From: Lantana camara
Lineage: Eukaryota > Streptophyta > Magnoliopsida > Lamiales > Verbenaceae
Length of the DNA: 64,000 nucleotides
Direction of reading: 5' to 3'
Assembly: GCA_037501455.1 (NCBI GenBank)
Contig: CM074858.1
Coordinates: 38,871,001-38,935,000 of the forward strand
A program made the translations under genes and the position numbers. Of this stretch, positions 11,161-21,411 are shown one piece after another. The notes beneath the pieces are model-generated. The model ran no database searches. It was given only the letters and a program-made list of their open reading frames with translations, and was not told the origin of the DNA. Positions within the stretch are counted from its first letter, which is position 1. Each line of letters begins with the position of its first letter.

Positions 11161-11215
11161 AGGCGAAGGTCACTACCTGAGATATGATATAGAAGGGAAC
11201 ATTTTACGATGGAAA

Positions 11216-11886
11216 TTAGGGACTCATCATCAGAAGCGCATGGTAACCGTCATCCGCGACCCGAGCGGCGTCATGCTCGTTTAGTTTGTCATGGTAGGAG
11301 GAGAATTGGAGCTTTTCGACAATGTCAGAAACTATATTCGCAGAAAATACGCTCTTCTTCAGTAAGACGGGACCATCCTTCCTTTGGCCCTTGAATCGAG
11401 CGTCACCCCGATAGCCAATCTTCCAAAATTCTTCATCCTCAAAGGATGAAGTATCGCTGCCTTCACCACGGTGGCCTGTGACCACCTCCTTGCCCTTTCC
11501 TGAAATGGGGATGGAGTCTGGAAGCCTTTTCCTCTTTCCTTGGCGGTCGGCCCTCAGAATATCATGCATGCGGTCAAATTCTCGTGAGCGATTGCGGGGA
11601 GTGTTGGAGCTTAATGCGATTGGCCCTTGGGGAGCAGATGGAGGCGGAGTAACTTCCCGAGCGCCATCAACTGTAAGGTCTTCAATGGGGCCAAATGCTG
11701 GAACCTCATTTCCAGCGCCCCTGCCCCCCTCTCCTCGACCTAACCTCCGTCGGATTCCTCTGCCCCTCGGAGCATTCGGGGGTCGCGGTTGTTGCTGTTG
11801 GGGCTGAGGATTAGCGCCCGTTCCCTGAGCGCCTAGCATGCGAGAAAGAGCCTCGGCATTCATCCCTAATGATAGTACCTGGATGC
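11216..11886 (-). pseudogene. Antisense gene of A, middle exon
   Basis: The minus-strand frame begins after a splice acceptor (ATTTGCAG|GCATCC at 11887) and runs for about 220 residues. It has a Pro/Gln/Arg-rich stretch (QPQQQQPRPPNAPRGRG), then a conserved-looking region (EFDRMHDILRADRQGKRKR, DTSSFEDEEFWKIGYRGD) and a C-terminal DKLNEHDAARVADDGYHALLM. The frame stops at about 11216; the second splice junction into the next exon could not be matched in phase. Splicing may be non-canonical or a small indel may have occurred. Confidence 0.6.
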
Positions 11887-12009
11887 CTGCAAATGAGAGA
11901 ACACGAACGTCAGAAGGTGAATATATGGGTAACAAGAACAGAAATATAACAATCAAGCCAAGTCAGCAACTATTCTAAGAGTTAGAGCAGTTAGTTCCTA
12001 AATTCTAAC
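11887..12009 (-). other. Phase-preserving GT-AG intron in A's antisense gene
   Basis: On the minus strand the upstream exon ends GTCGATG at 12010, followed by GTTAGAATT. The intron ends CTCATTTGCAG at 11887. Removing these 123 bases joins the two flanking frames exactly in phase 1. Read through, the frame meets a stop immediately (GTTAG). This is good sequence evidence that the antisense gene is, or was, transcribed and spliced from the minus strand. Confidence 0.75.
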
Positions 12010-12181
12010 CATCGACGGCCATGATATCAGCCGGTGGACTGGTTATCAAATCCGGGGGGCAAGATAGGCCATAACGGAATAGCACTCCCTCGTTCTTCAT
12101 CAAGATCTCAGCCTTGATCCACTTCTTCTCACTCCTCATCTCGAGGGCTAACCCCTTTGCCCAGTCCTCAAAAACCTTATT
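12010..12181 (-). pseudogene. Antisense gene of A, segment left of insertion F
   Basis: This is read on the minus strand from the F junction and is fully open (FEDWAKGLALEMRSEKKW, then KNEGVLFRYGLSCPPDLI). It ends at the splice donor at 12010. It continues the frame seen at 16353-16436 on the other side of F, showing that F inserted into one exon. The EKKWIKAEILMKN region fits the family described as a plant gypsy-type transposon protein. Confidence 0.7.
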
Positions 12182-13263
12182 TGTAACAGCCCAAAACAGG
12201 GCCTGGATGAAAACAGTAAGTTAAGGCAGTGGTAAAGCGTTTATAGACCGTGATCCAACTTTTTGAATCATCGTGCATTGCATTCTTACATGAACTTTGT
12301 GCTCGTATTTGTTCTGACATGCTTTAAGGGGGAATTCTTGACCTTTGATACAGTTTACTATTCATAACCCGAGCCTACTTTGTTCATATTGATACTCGAA
12401 CCCTAGAGGTTCATCACACATGTTTCCCAATCGTTTGAACTTGTTTCCCGAACTCAGAAATTCTTTCTGGAGCCATAAGGGTATTTTTGGAACTTATCGA
12501 CCAAAGTTACTATTCATCAGAAAATGAGCTTTTGATTCTGATACCTTTTTCTACCCAAGTTACAGTCGAATCGATCCTTGAATCGAGACGAGTCTTTTGA
12601 AATCATTCTTGGCTTGGAAATCCATTCCGGAACTTTGTTTTATTGAAAACGTTTTTGAAAACCCTAGTTTACTATTCCTTTTACGAACGGTTTTCATTCG
12701 GAAAATGTTTTCTCTTCGGATTTGCATTACTTGAGCTATTTCAAGATTTTTGAGATGTTTTACAACTCTTGATTCAAGTCCTAGCTTGAAATTTGGAAGC
12801 GTACGTTCGTACGTGAGAATTCACTATTCATCCTACGTTTTCAACTTTTTAACGGTAAAACGTTTTATAGTCGATTTTGGACTCAAAACGCTTCTCGATT
12901 TATTTCTTGAATTTTAGAAGCAATCCGGACTTGAAAATCATTTTAGAAAGTCGTTTTTCACTCATGTCGAGTTTCGAGCTCAAAACTTTTATTCATTAAA
13001 ACTAATGTATCTTTCAAACGGTAAATCCGATTTCGATGAATGAATATGCGTTTCGAAGCTAATTTTCTTGCCGTCGAAATGGTTATACTTCCAGCCACTT
13101 ATCCTCGAGCCTTGGGGGACGAAATTACAGAACTACCCCCACCAGCCCCATTTTTTCTTTCTTAATCCCTAAAGCTTCTAGAAGACACAAGTGGATGAAC
13201 TCTTGTTTTGCTCTCCTACCCTTAAGCCATTTCTAATTGTAAGGAGAGGGGCTTCTTCACACC

Positions 13264-13271
13264 TATAAATA
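13264..13271 (+). promoter_or_regulatory. TATA box of LTR F
   Basis: CCTATAAATACCCCTCCC is a strong plant TATA context about 1.08 kb into the LTR. A start site would be expected near 13295-13300, leaving a short leader before the donor-like CTAG|GTTAGT at 13377. Confidence 0.6.
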
Positions 13272-14069
13272 CCCCTCCCATGGCATTTCATTCCTTGCTC
13301 AAAGTTGTGTTAACAACACCCTTTCTTCTCTCCCTCTCCCCCTCATTTGCCGTCGGCACCCCCCATTTGTAGCTAGGTTAGTTTGTTTTGTTTTTATGTT
13401 ATGTTAGTTTAGTTTATGTTTTTATGTTATGGTATGTTTATATTATGTTTAGGTTGGGTCTTAGGGTCTTCCCTAAGCCATATAGGATTTTATTTTATGC
13501 ATTTATTATATTGTTTTCATGATATGTTTCAATAGTTGTTTATATGTTTTAATTGTTTAGTATATGCATGAATATGTTATGAATTGCTCTAGTATATGCT
13601 ATGATCATGTGATATGATTGTTATATTATGAGAATTGATGCATGATTATGGAATTTGAATTATGTTCATGCATGCTAGCTAATGGAATAGTGATTTACAA
13701 TTTATTATGTCACAACTTGTTACATGTTGATATGGAATTAAATTGTTACATGTTACATGCCTAAAGGTTCATGATATATGATATGATATGATATGAGATA
13801 TGTTGTGACATGTTGTCACATTGTTATATGACTCTTGAATTATGAATTGAGTTTATGTTATGAGTTGGATTAATGGATTAGTGCCTTGATCATGTTATAC
13901 ACTTTAATAGTGTCACATGTTATAACCTAAGATAGAATAGTGTTTCATAACTTGATCTTATGCCTTAATTGGATCTCTTAACTATAGGTTATACCTTTAA
14001 CCTAGATCACACTTGATTATATTAACATGAACTTGAAACTATAGGATATAATCAAGATCATAATTTGAT

Positions 14070-14280
14070 TAGGGTGTGTGCGTGTGTGCATGCCGTGTGT
14101 ATGTGTGTGTTCGTGCATGGTGTGTGTGTGTACCGTGTGTGTGTGGGTGTGTGTATAGTAAGGGTTTGACCCGACCCTTTGACCCGACATGTGAATAGTA
14201 ACCTGTGAATAGTAATCGTGAATAGTAATCTGGAATAGTACTTTTGAATAGTGCTTTTGAATAGTAAAAATGAATTAAAA
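14070..14280 (+). repeat. (TG)n microsatellite and GAATAGTA repeats in F
   Basis: Impure TG repeats (GTGTGTGCGTGTGTGCATG...) run to about 14156. They are followed by seven or more copies of a GTGAATAGTA-like decamer with small changes to about 14275. Neither codes for protein. Confidence 0.75.
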
Positions 14281-15319
14281 CTTGTGCTTTCTCTATAGAC
14301 ATTTGCACCTAGGGTTTCCATATCCAGGGTCTAAAATGTGTTTTCAAAATGTGTTTTCTTTCGTGGACTTGTTTCTTAACCTAAGGTTTGCGATAGGATT
14401 CATAATTTGACTAAAGGTTACTCGGTTATAGTAAGATCATAGTCTAACGTTAAGAGTAACTCACTTTGATGTATTCCTTTGTGTGTTACCTTTCTTGAAT
14501 ACCTTAAATGGTATTACTCTCTTGTGTTACATGTTCTTTACATGTTCCTTGTTCATTGTTTCTTGCATTTCATATCCATCTTGGTTAGTAGTGGGTCTTA
14601 GTTGTTAAGCTCACTCTAGTACACCACCTACAGGAGTTAAAGTTGAGCACTGGGATCCCCAGGGCACCGCTTAATCTGTCTACCTACCTTTGTTACTGAT
14701 AGGTGAGGTGAAGTTATAAATGTTTTCCAACTGGAACCACGATTATACTATCGTATAATATGTTTTGAAATTCAAAGCTAAACCTTGTTTTGAACTATCC
14801 CTGTTATCGGAACATTCTCTTGAAAGGATCATTCATACTTTAATAGTATACCTTGATCAACAGTACATGTTTTCCAAAGTTCTGCATTCTTGTTCAAAGG
14901 CAGTTACATGATTGGCATATGTTTTCAAAGTACAGTTTACAGACAGTTTCACATGTTTTCAGACAGAATCATATGTTTTACAGACAGCATCATATGTTAC
15001 AGTTACAGTTTCACATGTTATAGTTAGCATACTGGAGTGTTACTCTGGTCACTGCTAATCTTAAATGCAAGCATACAGTTTACAGTTTGGGCCCGGCGGT
15101 TATGTGTGGAGGTGATGCTCGGGAGGTGAGCGCCAACGACATCACCAATACCGGCCGCCACACTTAGACAATTGACACCGACTTTTAACAGGAGGTTTGT
15201 TAAGTCAGGACAATCTGTCTGGGAACGGACAGCAAATCTGTTCCCATTACATGTTTACAGGTCGCCTAGGGCTAGCTACCCGAAGTGACAACCGGTGGAG
15301 GATGGTGCATGTTTGTATG

Positions 15320-15480
15320 TGTTGGTAAGAGTTGTTGTTGACCTTGGTCCGATAGTCTACTGTGTGCGGAGTTGTTGTTGACCTTGGTCCGATGCTCTAC
15401 TATATGTGGGGTTATTGTTGATCTTGGTCCGATACTCTGCTATACGTGGAATTATCGTTGATCCTAGTCCGATGCTCTAC
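15320..15480 (+). repeat. Tandem ~53-base repeat in F with CTTGGTCCGAT
   Basis: Four successive units contain TTGTTGACCTTGGTCCGATRSTCTAC or a close variant, followed by a TRTGYGGRGTT linker, with period about 53. Divergence increases rightwards. It lies in the region predicted to be intronic. Confidence 0.75.
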
Positions 15481-16352
15481 CAAATCATGTTTTCTGGAGT
15501 AAGGATGGAGGAGCCTAGCTTGCGGGCAAAATTCTGTTTCATAAAGGATGGTTCATATCTGGAAAAGTTCACTTTACCCTTATCCCGTTTTATGAAAGAA
15601 CTATGAACCATCAACAGCATATGTGTGCGCGTGTGATAGCATTCATGAAAATGTTTTATAACGTGCATTCTTTTACAGCATCGCATTCAAAGAGTTTTAT
15701 CAATCGAACTTGTTTCAAGTTCTTCTTCAAAGCATTGCATTTAACCGTTTCGAACTTTACTCCAAGTTCTTTAATTCAGTACTTTCTTTAAAGTATTCTC
15801 TCACTTAGTCCTTTTGACTAATACCTCTCCCGTTTTCTTGCCTCGTGGTTTCAGGTCTTGCAGCCGCAGTCTAGAGGTATCTTGAAGCTCTAGATTGTCA
15901 TTTTTGTTTCTGTCAGGACTTAGTATTACTTCCTCTTTTGCGTCCTGCATATGTTTTATGGCTGCATCACTTTATGTTTCTGTATATGTTTCTGAATACT
16001 TGAGTATCTTCGTTATACTCTTTCTGCTACTCTGTTACCGATATTTTGAGCTCTGTTGTATCGGTACTTATATGTGAATCTGTTATATGTTCTGATATGC
16101 CGAGTCTCTATTACACGATCAATATGTTCTTGCTTGTTACATGCCATCACGCACATGTTTTGAAAAGTTTTAAAATACTCTGATTTTCCGCTGCATAGCC
16201 ACATCGTTGTACATGTATAGTTCTGATAGATAGCCGTTCGCTGGAGTATTTCTTGAGTGATGGCTCACACCATTATTTGAGAGGTGCTTCAGTGCTGGGG
16301 TTGAGACGCCGCTCTCCTCTTGTTCTAGTACGGGTGGGGGCGTTACAATATT

Positions 16353-16814
16353 CCTTATCCTTTCCCTAACCAATGGCCCCTCGCCATGTATCAACCACTC
16401 TCGGTGAACCCTAAAAATTCCCCCGGGAGCCCCCACGAAAAAGTACTTCTCTTTTCAGTGCTCGCCATAGGAGGTGGATGGAGAATCTATCATCTTAAAG
16501 CCCGATTTGGCCTGGGCGTAATAGAACCCATCTGTAGGGGATAAACATGTTGAGCGGGCCACTTGTATTAAACTGTCAAAATTGGCGATCGAGGGTTCGT
16601 GGCCTAGGGCTCTCATCATAATTACAAAAGTGTTGATTAAGGCTATGCCGTTCGGCAGAATTTGTGAGGGGCAAAGCACAAGGTGATGACAGATGGTGGC
16701 GATGGCGGACGGAATGGGAAACCTCAGGCCCCCGGCCAAGACGGCGTCCCAGTAGACCGTCAGCATCCCGGGCGGCGGTCGGTTGGCCCTCTCTCCCTCC
16801 TCGGGAAGTGGCAT
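16353..16814 (-). pseudogene. Antisense gene of A, conserved central part right of F
   Basis: One minus-strand frame is broken by a TGA near 16452. It encodes GERANRPPPGMLTVYWDAVL, AGGLRFPIPSAIATICHHL, ALINTFVIMMRALGHEPS, GFYYAQAKSGFKMI and, after the stop, APGGIFRVHREWLIHGEG. This run (plant-transposon-like helical domain, then the Phe-Val-Gly and trailing Trp motif) is the most conserved part of the antisense protein of Tat elements. It is fused by a one-base shift near 16800 to the start exon. Confidence 0.7.
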
Positions 16815-17320
16815 AGGAAATACTGCTTCATCCCAATCTCATCCAGAGATCTGTCGGTTTGGTAAGGGTTATTTTGCCTCACTCGAGTTGCAGGCTCTTT
16901 CCCCCTTCTTTGACGCTTTCTGGGAGGTTCAGCCTCAACATGACGCCCGGACGGCCCTGCACCACCCTCAAGGGCCTCTACTGCCACTACGACCCTGTGA
17001 TCCTGAGGCCGCACAGCACTGTTAAGCACAGGGAACACCCTCTCTCCCTGTCTTTGCATCTCCACGACATTACCTATTTCTTCAAATAAGTCATCCATCC
17101 CTACAGGAGCCCGCTCGTTCATCCCATGAAGAGCAGCATCCACTTCTTCATCCCTAGCCTCAACTAAAGCCCTTGCAACAGGAATGGCGACTGGAATCCC
17201 ATCGTCAGGAGGGGCTCCGGCTCGGGGGATTGCCATGGGCACATCACCGAGTGGGGAAGAACTCCCCACTGACATCTCCTCTATTTCCCTCACATAAGCA
17301 TCTGCGTTACCGTCCGCCAT
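16760..17320 (-). pseudogene. Antisense gene of A, N-terminal exon with start codon
   Basis: The minus-strand ATG at 17320 opens a 186-residue frame. The N-terminus is acidic and disordered (GNADAYVREIEEMSVGSSS), followed by an Arg-rich patch EPPRKRQRRGKEP that could act as a nuclear-localisation signal. It then reads NPYQTDRSLDEIGMKQYFLC, which begins the conserved domain. The frame is lost after about 16800. I take this ATG as the gene start because the frame is open, the gene family starts this way, and a TATA-like site lies about 290 bases upstream. Confidence 0.65.
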
Positions 17321-17900
17321 ATCTGGGCTTTGGCTATTGGAGATAGAGCTTTTCGCGAGAGATTCAAGGGAGAAGAAAATTTCTGGAGTAAATTCAATGG
17401 GAGAAAGGGTTCTTCACTTAGAAGGATCACTCACGCGCAACCTAAATCTAAAGGTAGTGAAGAAATTAAAGGTTTATGGGGATTTACCTAAAAATTGGAA
17501 GGGGAAAGTTGCTGGAATCCGCAGAGAGTTGTAGAGAATTCTTGCGGCTTGATTTGCTTAAAGAGAGTTGAGTGCGTGAAAAGGGTAACAGAGCCCTCCG
17601 GAACCCTATTTATTGGGGAGTTGTTTACATTAGTTAGGGTTGGGGATTTGAAAATGCAATCATTTCCCGCCTTGGGAGACTTCCGCTTTTGGTAACCGCC
17701 TCACGCCTCCCGGGGTACACACGCCCACGTCCCCACTCAGCATTAAATGCGGACATGACACCATTTAATGCAGTGTCAGATTGTGCCCGTTACAGAAGTC
17801 AAGTGGTCACGTCCCTTGCGGAGCATTGACACTCGGATATTCAAAACTCAAGGCTCCCTTCCCTTAAATTCTACAGTACCCTCGAGCGATACTACAGAAT
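17321..17900. other. Region between antisense start and 3' LTR of A
   Basis: 580 bases holding the presumed antisense 5' leader and promoter. It also contains GC-rich, CCTCGAG-like short segments near the polypurine tract. I see no gene on either strand. Confidence 0.4.
17604..17616 (-). promoter_or_regulatory. Possible TATA box of A's antisense gene
   Basis: On the minus strand the sequence reads CCAATAAATAGGG about 290 bases upstream of the antisense ATG. The intervening bases contain no in-frame ATG that would obviously compete. This would give the antisense gene its own promoter next to the 3' LTR. It is a motif match only. Confidence 0.35.
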
Positions 17901-17913
17901 TTGGGGGGCAAAA
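17901..17913 (+). other. Polypurine tract of element A
   Basis: TTGGGGGGCAAAA immediately precedes the 3' LTR start TGATGAGG, the standard position of the plus-strand primer. Confidence 0.8.
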
Positions 17914-18770
17914 TGATGAGGCATAAAAACATGCTCGTTTCAGAGCCGTCCACGTGTCACCATCAGTTGACTTGAAGACTATACGCTCGCATTGACGGGC
18001 TCGTGGGCCAACCCAGCCCACTCACTTTGCCAGCTAGTACAGGCCCTTGAACCTCGGCCAACTATTCAGGTAAAAGGTCTGAATCAATAGGCTCGGCGCT
18101 CTCATCTTAGCCTTCAGGGTTACCCTTCCCAGGGAATCACCCGCACGAAGGGCCACCTTCATGGCGCTCGGGATTTCGGCGCTCAAAGGCCATATGTCCT
18201 GGGGAACCGGTCCGAGCATCCTTCGAGTGTCAACAACGCTCACGTGTGACCCTCCGCCGCCATGGTGGATCCGAACCCTAGCAGAACGGATCTTGGGCCT
18301 TCCTCTCGCGTGACCCTCGTCAACAACCTCTGACACAAAGGTGGTGCGCACCTTGTGTCTGGCACGCCGCCCCCTTTTTGAGAAATGTCATTCTCAGGCC
18401 CTCACGAGCTGCCACGTGTTAGGGCAACACAGGTTTGGGACCACGCGGTTAAGTTACCCAATTGCCCTCACCCCTAACTTATAAATAAGGGGGAGCACAT
18501 GCTTTCTCCTTTAAGTCATCTTCTTCACAAGACACCACTCCATTGAACTGGGCATCATTTTCCTCTGCATCTTCATCTTCTCCAAAGCTTCATATATTTC
18601 ACCATTTCCTGCACCCTTGCTGCACGATTTCCTGCCGTTATCCTAGATGGAAGAACCCACGCTCATTGGAAACCCAGTTCCTGAGGCTCGACGCCTATGA
18701 TGGTCCTCTCTTCTATAAACAAATTCTAAAGTGATTGGTGTTTAAATCCTTACAAGTTTCTGCACCATCA
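17914..18770 (+). repeat. 3' LTR of element A (857 bp)
   Basis: It starts TGATGAGGCATAAAAACATG and ends TGCACCATCA, with 5-base inverted ends TGATG/CATCA. Its last 234 bases match 2834-3067. It contains a TATA box at 18480 and the transcribed R/U5 region that follows. The bases after it (GAATT) begin element B's interrupted RT; the matching duplication on the other side is outside the window. Confidence 0.85.
18480..18487 (+). promoter_or_regulatory. TATA box in element A 3' LTR
   Basis: ACTTATAAATAAGGGGGAGC gives TATAAATA about 290 bases before the LTR end. Transcription should start near 18510. The equivalent in the 5' LTR lies beyond H, so A's own promoter has been split from its genes by H. 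Confidence 0.65.
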
Positions 18771-19610
18771 GAATTCATAATGCCCATACCGAGTGTTAAA
18801 TCCCGTTTTTGGAATATCTTCTTCTCGAATTCGAAGCTGGTAGTACCCCTGACGAAGATCAAGCTTTGAATAGACCTTAGAACCCTGAAGTAGGTCGAAG
18901 AGTTCCTCGATATGTGGCAAAGGATACTTATTCTTGATTGTCATCCGGTTTAACTCGCGGTAATCAATACACAATCTTAAGGTCCCATCCTTCTTCTTAA
19001 CAAATAAAACTGGTGCACCCCAAGGCGACAGACTCGGCCGAATATATCCGCAGGATAGAAGTTCATCAAGCTGAGTCTTTAATTCCTTCAACTCAGCCGG
19101 AGCCATACGGTAGGGGGACTTTGAGTAAGGTTCTGCTCCCGGGTATGAATCAATCACAAACTCGATTTCTCGATCTGGAGGTAAGGATCCCAAACTCTCA
19201 GGGAAAACTTCAAGGTAATCCTTAACTACATCCGTCTCTTCAAGCTTCACCAGATCTTTTGGCCTATTTAGAAGAAAGGCTATATACCCTGTCGCTCCGC
19301 TACAAACGAGTTTCTTGGCTTCGGTGTATGAAAGAAGCGGTAAGGTCTTCACTTTATCGCCTACAAATGTCGTTGGGTCCAACTGTATCTTCTTATCATG
19401 GCAATCAATCACGGCTCGATGTTTGAATAACCAATCCATACCCAAGATGACACCATATCTGCTCATAGGCATCTCGATGAAGTTCGCTAAGTACTCACGA
19501 TCCTCGATACTCACCGAAATATCTCTAAACACCCGGTTTGTCTGTAAACTCCCTCCCATCGGGGAACTAACCACATAACAAGTAGAAGTACACACAACAG
19601 GCAAAGGCAA
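18771..19610 (-). pseudogene. Element B protease end and N-terminal RT, truncated by A
   Basis: The minus frame carries the end of the retropepsin ([20 protein letters not shown]) and then the gypsy RT N-terminus. Visible blocks are [79 protein letters not shown] and [20 protein letters not shown]. It ends in RYGHYEF, where A inserted, so the YXDD catalytic block is not in the window. The visible part is open without stops. It was once continuous with gag upstream. Confidence 0.85.
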
Positions 19611-19963
19611 GGAAGCAACTAAAGCACATGAAATAAAGGAGTGTGTGGCCCCCGGATCAAATAATGCATGTATGTGTGTGCCATGAATGCATATAATACC
19701 TTCAACAACGGCGGCGGGATCGATCTCTGTATCCTACTCTTCGCCCTCAAGGGCATATGCGCGGGCTCGAACCAACTACCTCGACCCTCCAGCCTGTTGT
19801 CCTTGTTTCTTTGGACAAGTATCAACCTTGTGGTCTGCCCGACCACAAACCAAGCATAAGCCTAGAAGGTGTCAACAGTCATCCCAGGTGTGGGTTGGGA
19901 GCCCACAGTGACTACATGGTGGTCGTCCTTGCGTTGGCGGCAAAGCTGGTGGAGCATTCCCTG
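19611..19963 (-). pseudogene. Element B zinc knuckle and protease start, frameshifted
   Basis: Between the gag and protease frames the minus strand still encodes, across shifting frames, a Cys/His knuckle (near 19850-19870). It also encodes a retropepsin-like start with the Asp-Pro-Gly and Ala-Thr-His-Ser-Phe-Ile-Ser type motif around 19620-19660. No single frame spans it, so at least one or two indels separate gag from pro-pol. C has the same block in a readable state at 29606-30088. Confidence 0.5.
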
Positions 19964-20671
19964 TCATTCGTGACCTGGTGGAGCCGGCTGAAATATGGGC
20001 CTCTTACTCGTTCCTGAACTTGAACCCGATCCTGGTCGTGACCCGACGTGAAAAGTCCTTATTTTTCCCTTCATTACCCTTGCCTCGGCCATCGAAGCCT
20101 TTGTAGTAGCCTTTGCCCAAGTGCTAACATTTGATACTGCCATAATATCTTGGATCTCGTCTCGAAGGCCTGATACAAATTGTAAAGCCTTCAACCTATC
20201 ATCACTGGAAATGTGCAGGGCATACGATGCCAAACGATTGAACTCAACAATATAATCAGACACGGTCCTCCCTCCTTGCTTCAAGTCAAGAAATTCCCGT
20301 AGCCTGCGATCACGTGCCACTTGTGGTATACAATTGTTCTTGAACTCTCTGACGAACACATCCCAAGTAAGTTCCTCCCGGGTGGCCTGAAGCTGCACCT
20401 TAACACTGTTCCACCAATTCTTAGCTTGGCCCTGTAGGAGAAAAACTGTATATTGGGCCATTTCCTGTGGGGTGCAAGGGCATACCACGAAGATCTCCTC
20501 AATCTCGGCAAGCCAATGTTCGGCCTTAACATCATCTCCACCGATGAACTTGGGAGGATTATAGCTACGAAACTCTCGGTGAGCGGGTGTAATGTGTTCA
20601 CCTCCTTGAACTCCTGTGGGTGGAGCTTGTTGTCGATTGCGATTCTCAAAATATGTAAACATCTCGTTCAT
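19964..20671 (-). pseudogene. gag: Element B gag
   Basis: A 235-residue minus-strand frame starts MNEMFTYFENRNRQQAPP and runs to GHE. It contains the retrotransposon gag core: FRSYNPPKFIGGDDVKAEHW, LLQGQAKNWWNSVKVQL, VREFKNNCIPQVARDRRLRE, FLDLKQGGRTVSDYIVEFNR and LKALQFVSGLRDEIQ. A basic tail leads to the knuckle. Gag would assemble the particle and bind RNA. The upstream part of gag (about 20672-20765) appears in another frame, so the true N-terminus is lost. Confidence 0.8.
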
Positions 20672-20965
20672 GAAATCTTCCCGATTGAATTAGGTGGTAG
20701 CGAACGCTCGTGGCGATGTCGACGTGCGGGAGATCGTTCATGGTGTTGTCTGTGGTGAGGCATCCTGTAGCTAAAACACTAAGAGAATGCATGTCGTCAT
20801 TAGAATATGTAATGAAGTGCAACTACATGCATCAAATATAAATAAAGTACATTCGTTACGAAATCGAACAATTAATGCAAGACACCAAGTTGACAAATAA
20901 TTTCCTAAGCCGTACAACCTAGACGGACACGACACGACACTGGACCTCCGGTTTTGCAACCTAGA
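20672..20965 (-). other. Element B leader between PBS and gag
   Basis: It contains the distorted N-terminus of gag (minus strand, near 20700-20765, Arg/His/Ser codons as in C) and the untranslated leader. No intact gene is seen. Confidence 0.5.
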
Positions 20966-20977
20966 GCTCTGATACCA
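20966..20977 (-). other. Primer binding site of element B
   Basis: On the minus strand TGGTATCAGAGC follows the LTR end after eight bases. This is the complement of the 3' end of initiator methionine tRNA, the usual primer for plant chromoviruses. Confidence 0.85.
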
Positions 20978-21108
20978 CTTAAGGATGTAGCACCCCTGGA
21001 GCACAAGGCGCCACATCCCCCGCACCATAGCTCGACACATGTAACGAAATGGAACTCCGCACACGTATCAAGCTATACCGAACGGGAGACAAGCAAAAGA
21101 CTATCCTA

Positions 21109-21411
21109 GCTAGGCGGAACCTAACCCTGTACCAAGCAATCAAATACCAATAGAGTGCGGAAGCATAGTAAAATCAACCTCTGTCAATCAAAAGCACTAT
21201 GGATTGGTCAAAATAACAAGTCACATGTCCTGATCGTATTATTAATACATGGTCTCGAGATCAAACGTGTAACATAGCATACAGGAGAATATACAATAGC
21301 CCACATGGCCCAAAATAGATATAGGTATGCTACAGTATGCGTATCAGCAACATGAGTGTACTGCTAGACCTAGACAACGACTTCAGACACGACCTGACTT
21401 ATCCGCCTAGC
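21109..21411 (-). repeat. Long-range stem in LTR B
   Basis: GCTAGGCGGA at 21109-21118 and TCCGCCTAGC at 21402-21411 are perfect complements over 10 bases, about 283 bases apart. The terminal A/T pair replaces the G/C pair of LTR H, a compensating change. Confidence 0.55.

Larger units (their letters stand above)
13377..15854 (+). other. Possible intron in LTR F
   Basis: Donor-like AGCTAG|GTTAGT lies about 110 bases after the TATA box. Acceptor-like CGTGGTTTCAG|GTC lies at 15854, preceded by the hairpin TTAGTCCTTTTGACTAA (15805-15821) and CTCTCCCGTTTTCTTG. The arrangement matches the other long LTRs, but the post-acceptor GCTAGGCGG arm is absent. Confidence 0.35.
12182..16347 (+). mobile_element. 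Solo LTR F, 4.17 kb
   Basis: It begins TGTAACAGCCCAAAACAGG and ends GGGGGCGTTACA. The flanks TTATT (12177-12181) and ATATT (16348-16352) agree at four of five bases, as expected for an aged duplication. No internal region, PBS, polypurine tract or coding domain is present, so this is a solo LTR left by LTR-LTR recombination. It interrupts one exon of A's antisense gene. It has a TATA box, a donor-like site soon after it, simple repeats and an acceptor region, listed separately. The small ORFs in it are not genes. Confidence 0.8.
2834..18770 (+). mobile_element. Ty3/gypsy element A, Tat/Retand lineage, ~11.8 kb without insertion F
   Basis: Order on the plus strand: truncated 5' LTR (2834-3067), PBS, broken gag leader, gag-protease, RT, gypsy-type RNase H, archaeal-type RNase H, integrase, an antisense gene, polypurine tract and an 857-base 3' LTR. 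The second RNase H and the antisense gene between pol and the 3' LTR are hallmarks of Tat elements, the latter described for Retand. A is inserted in the RT of element B (break at 18771, after which the bases read GAATT). A was later hit by H in its 5' LTR and by F in its antisense gene. Frameshifts and stops make it non-autonomous. Confidence 0.85.
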
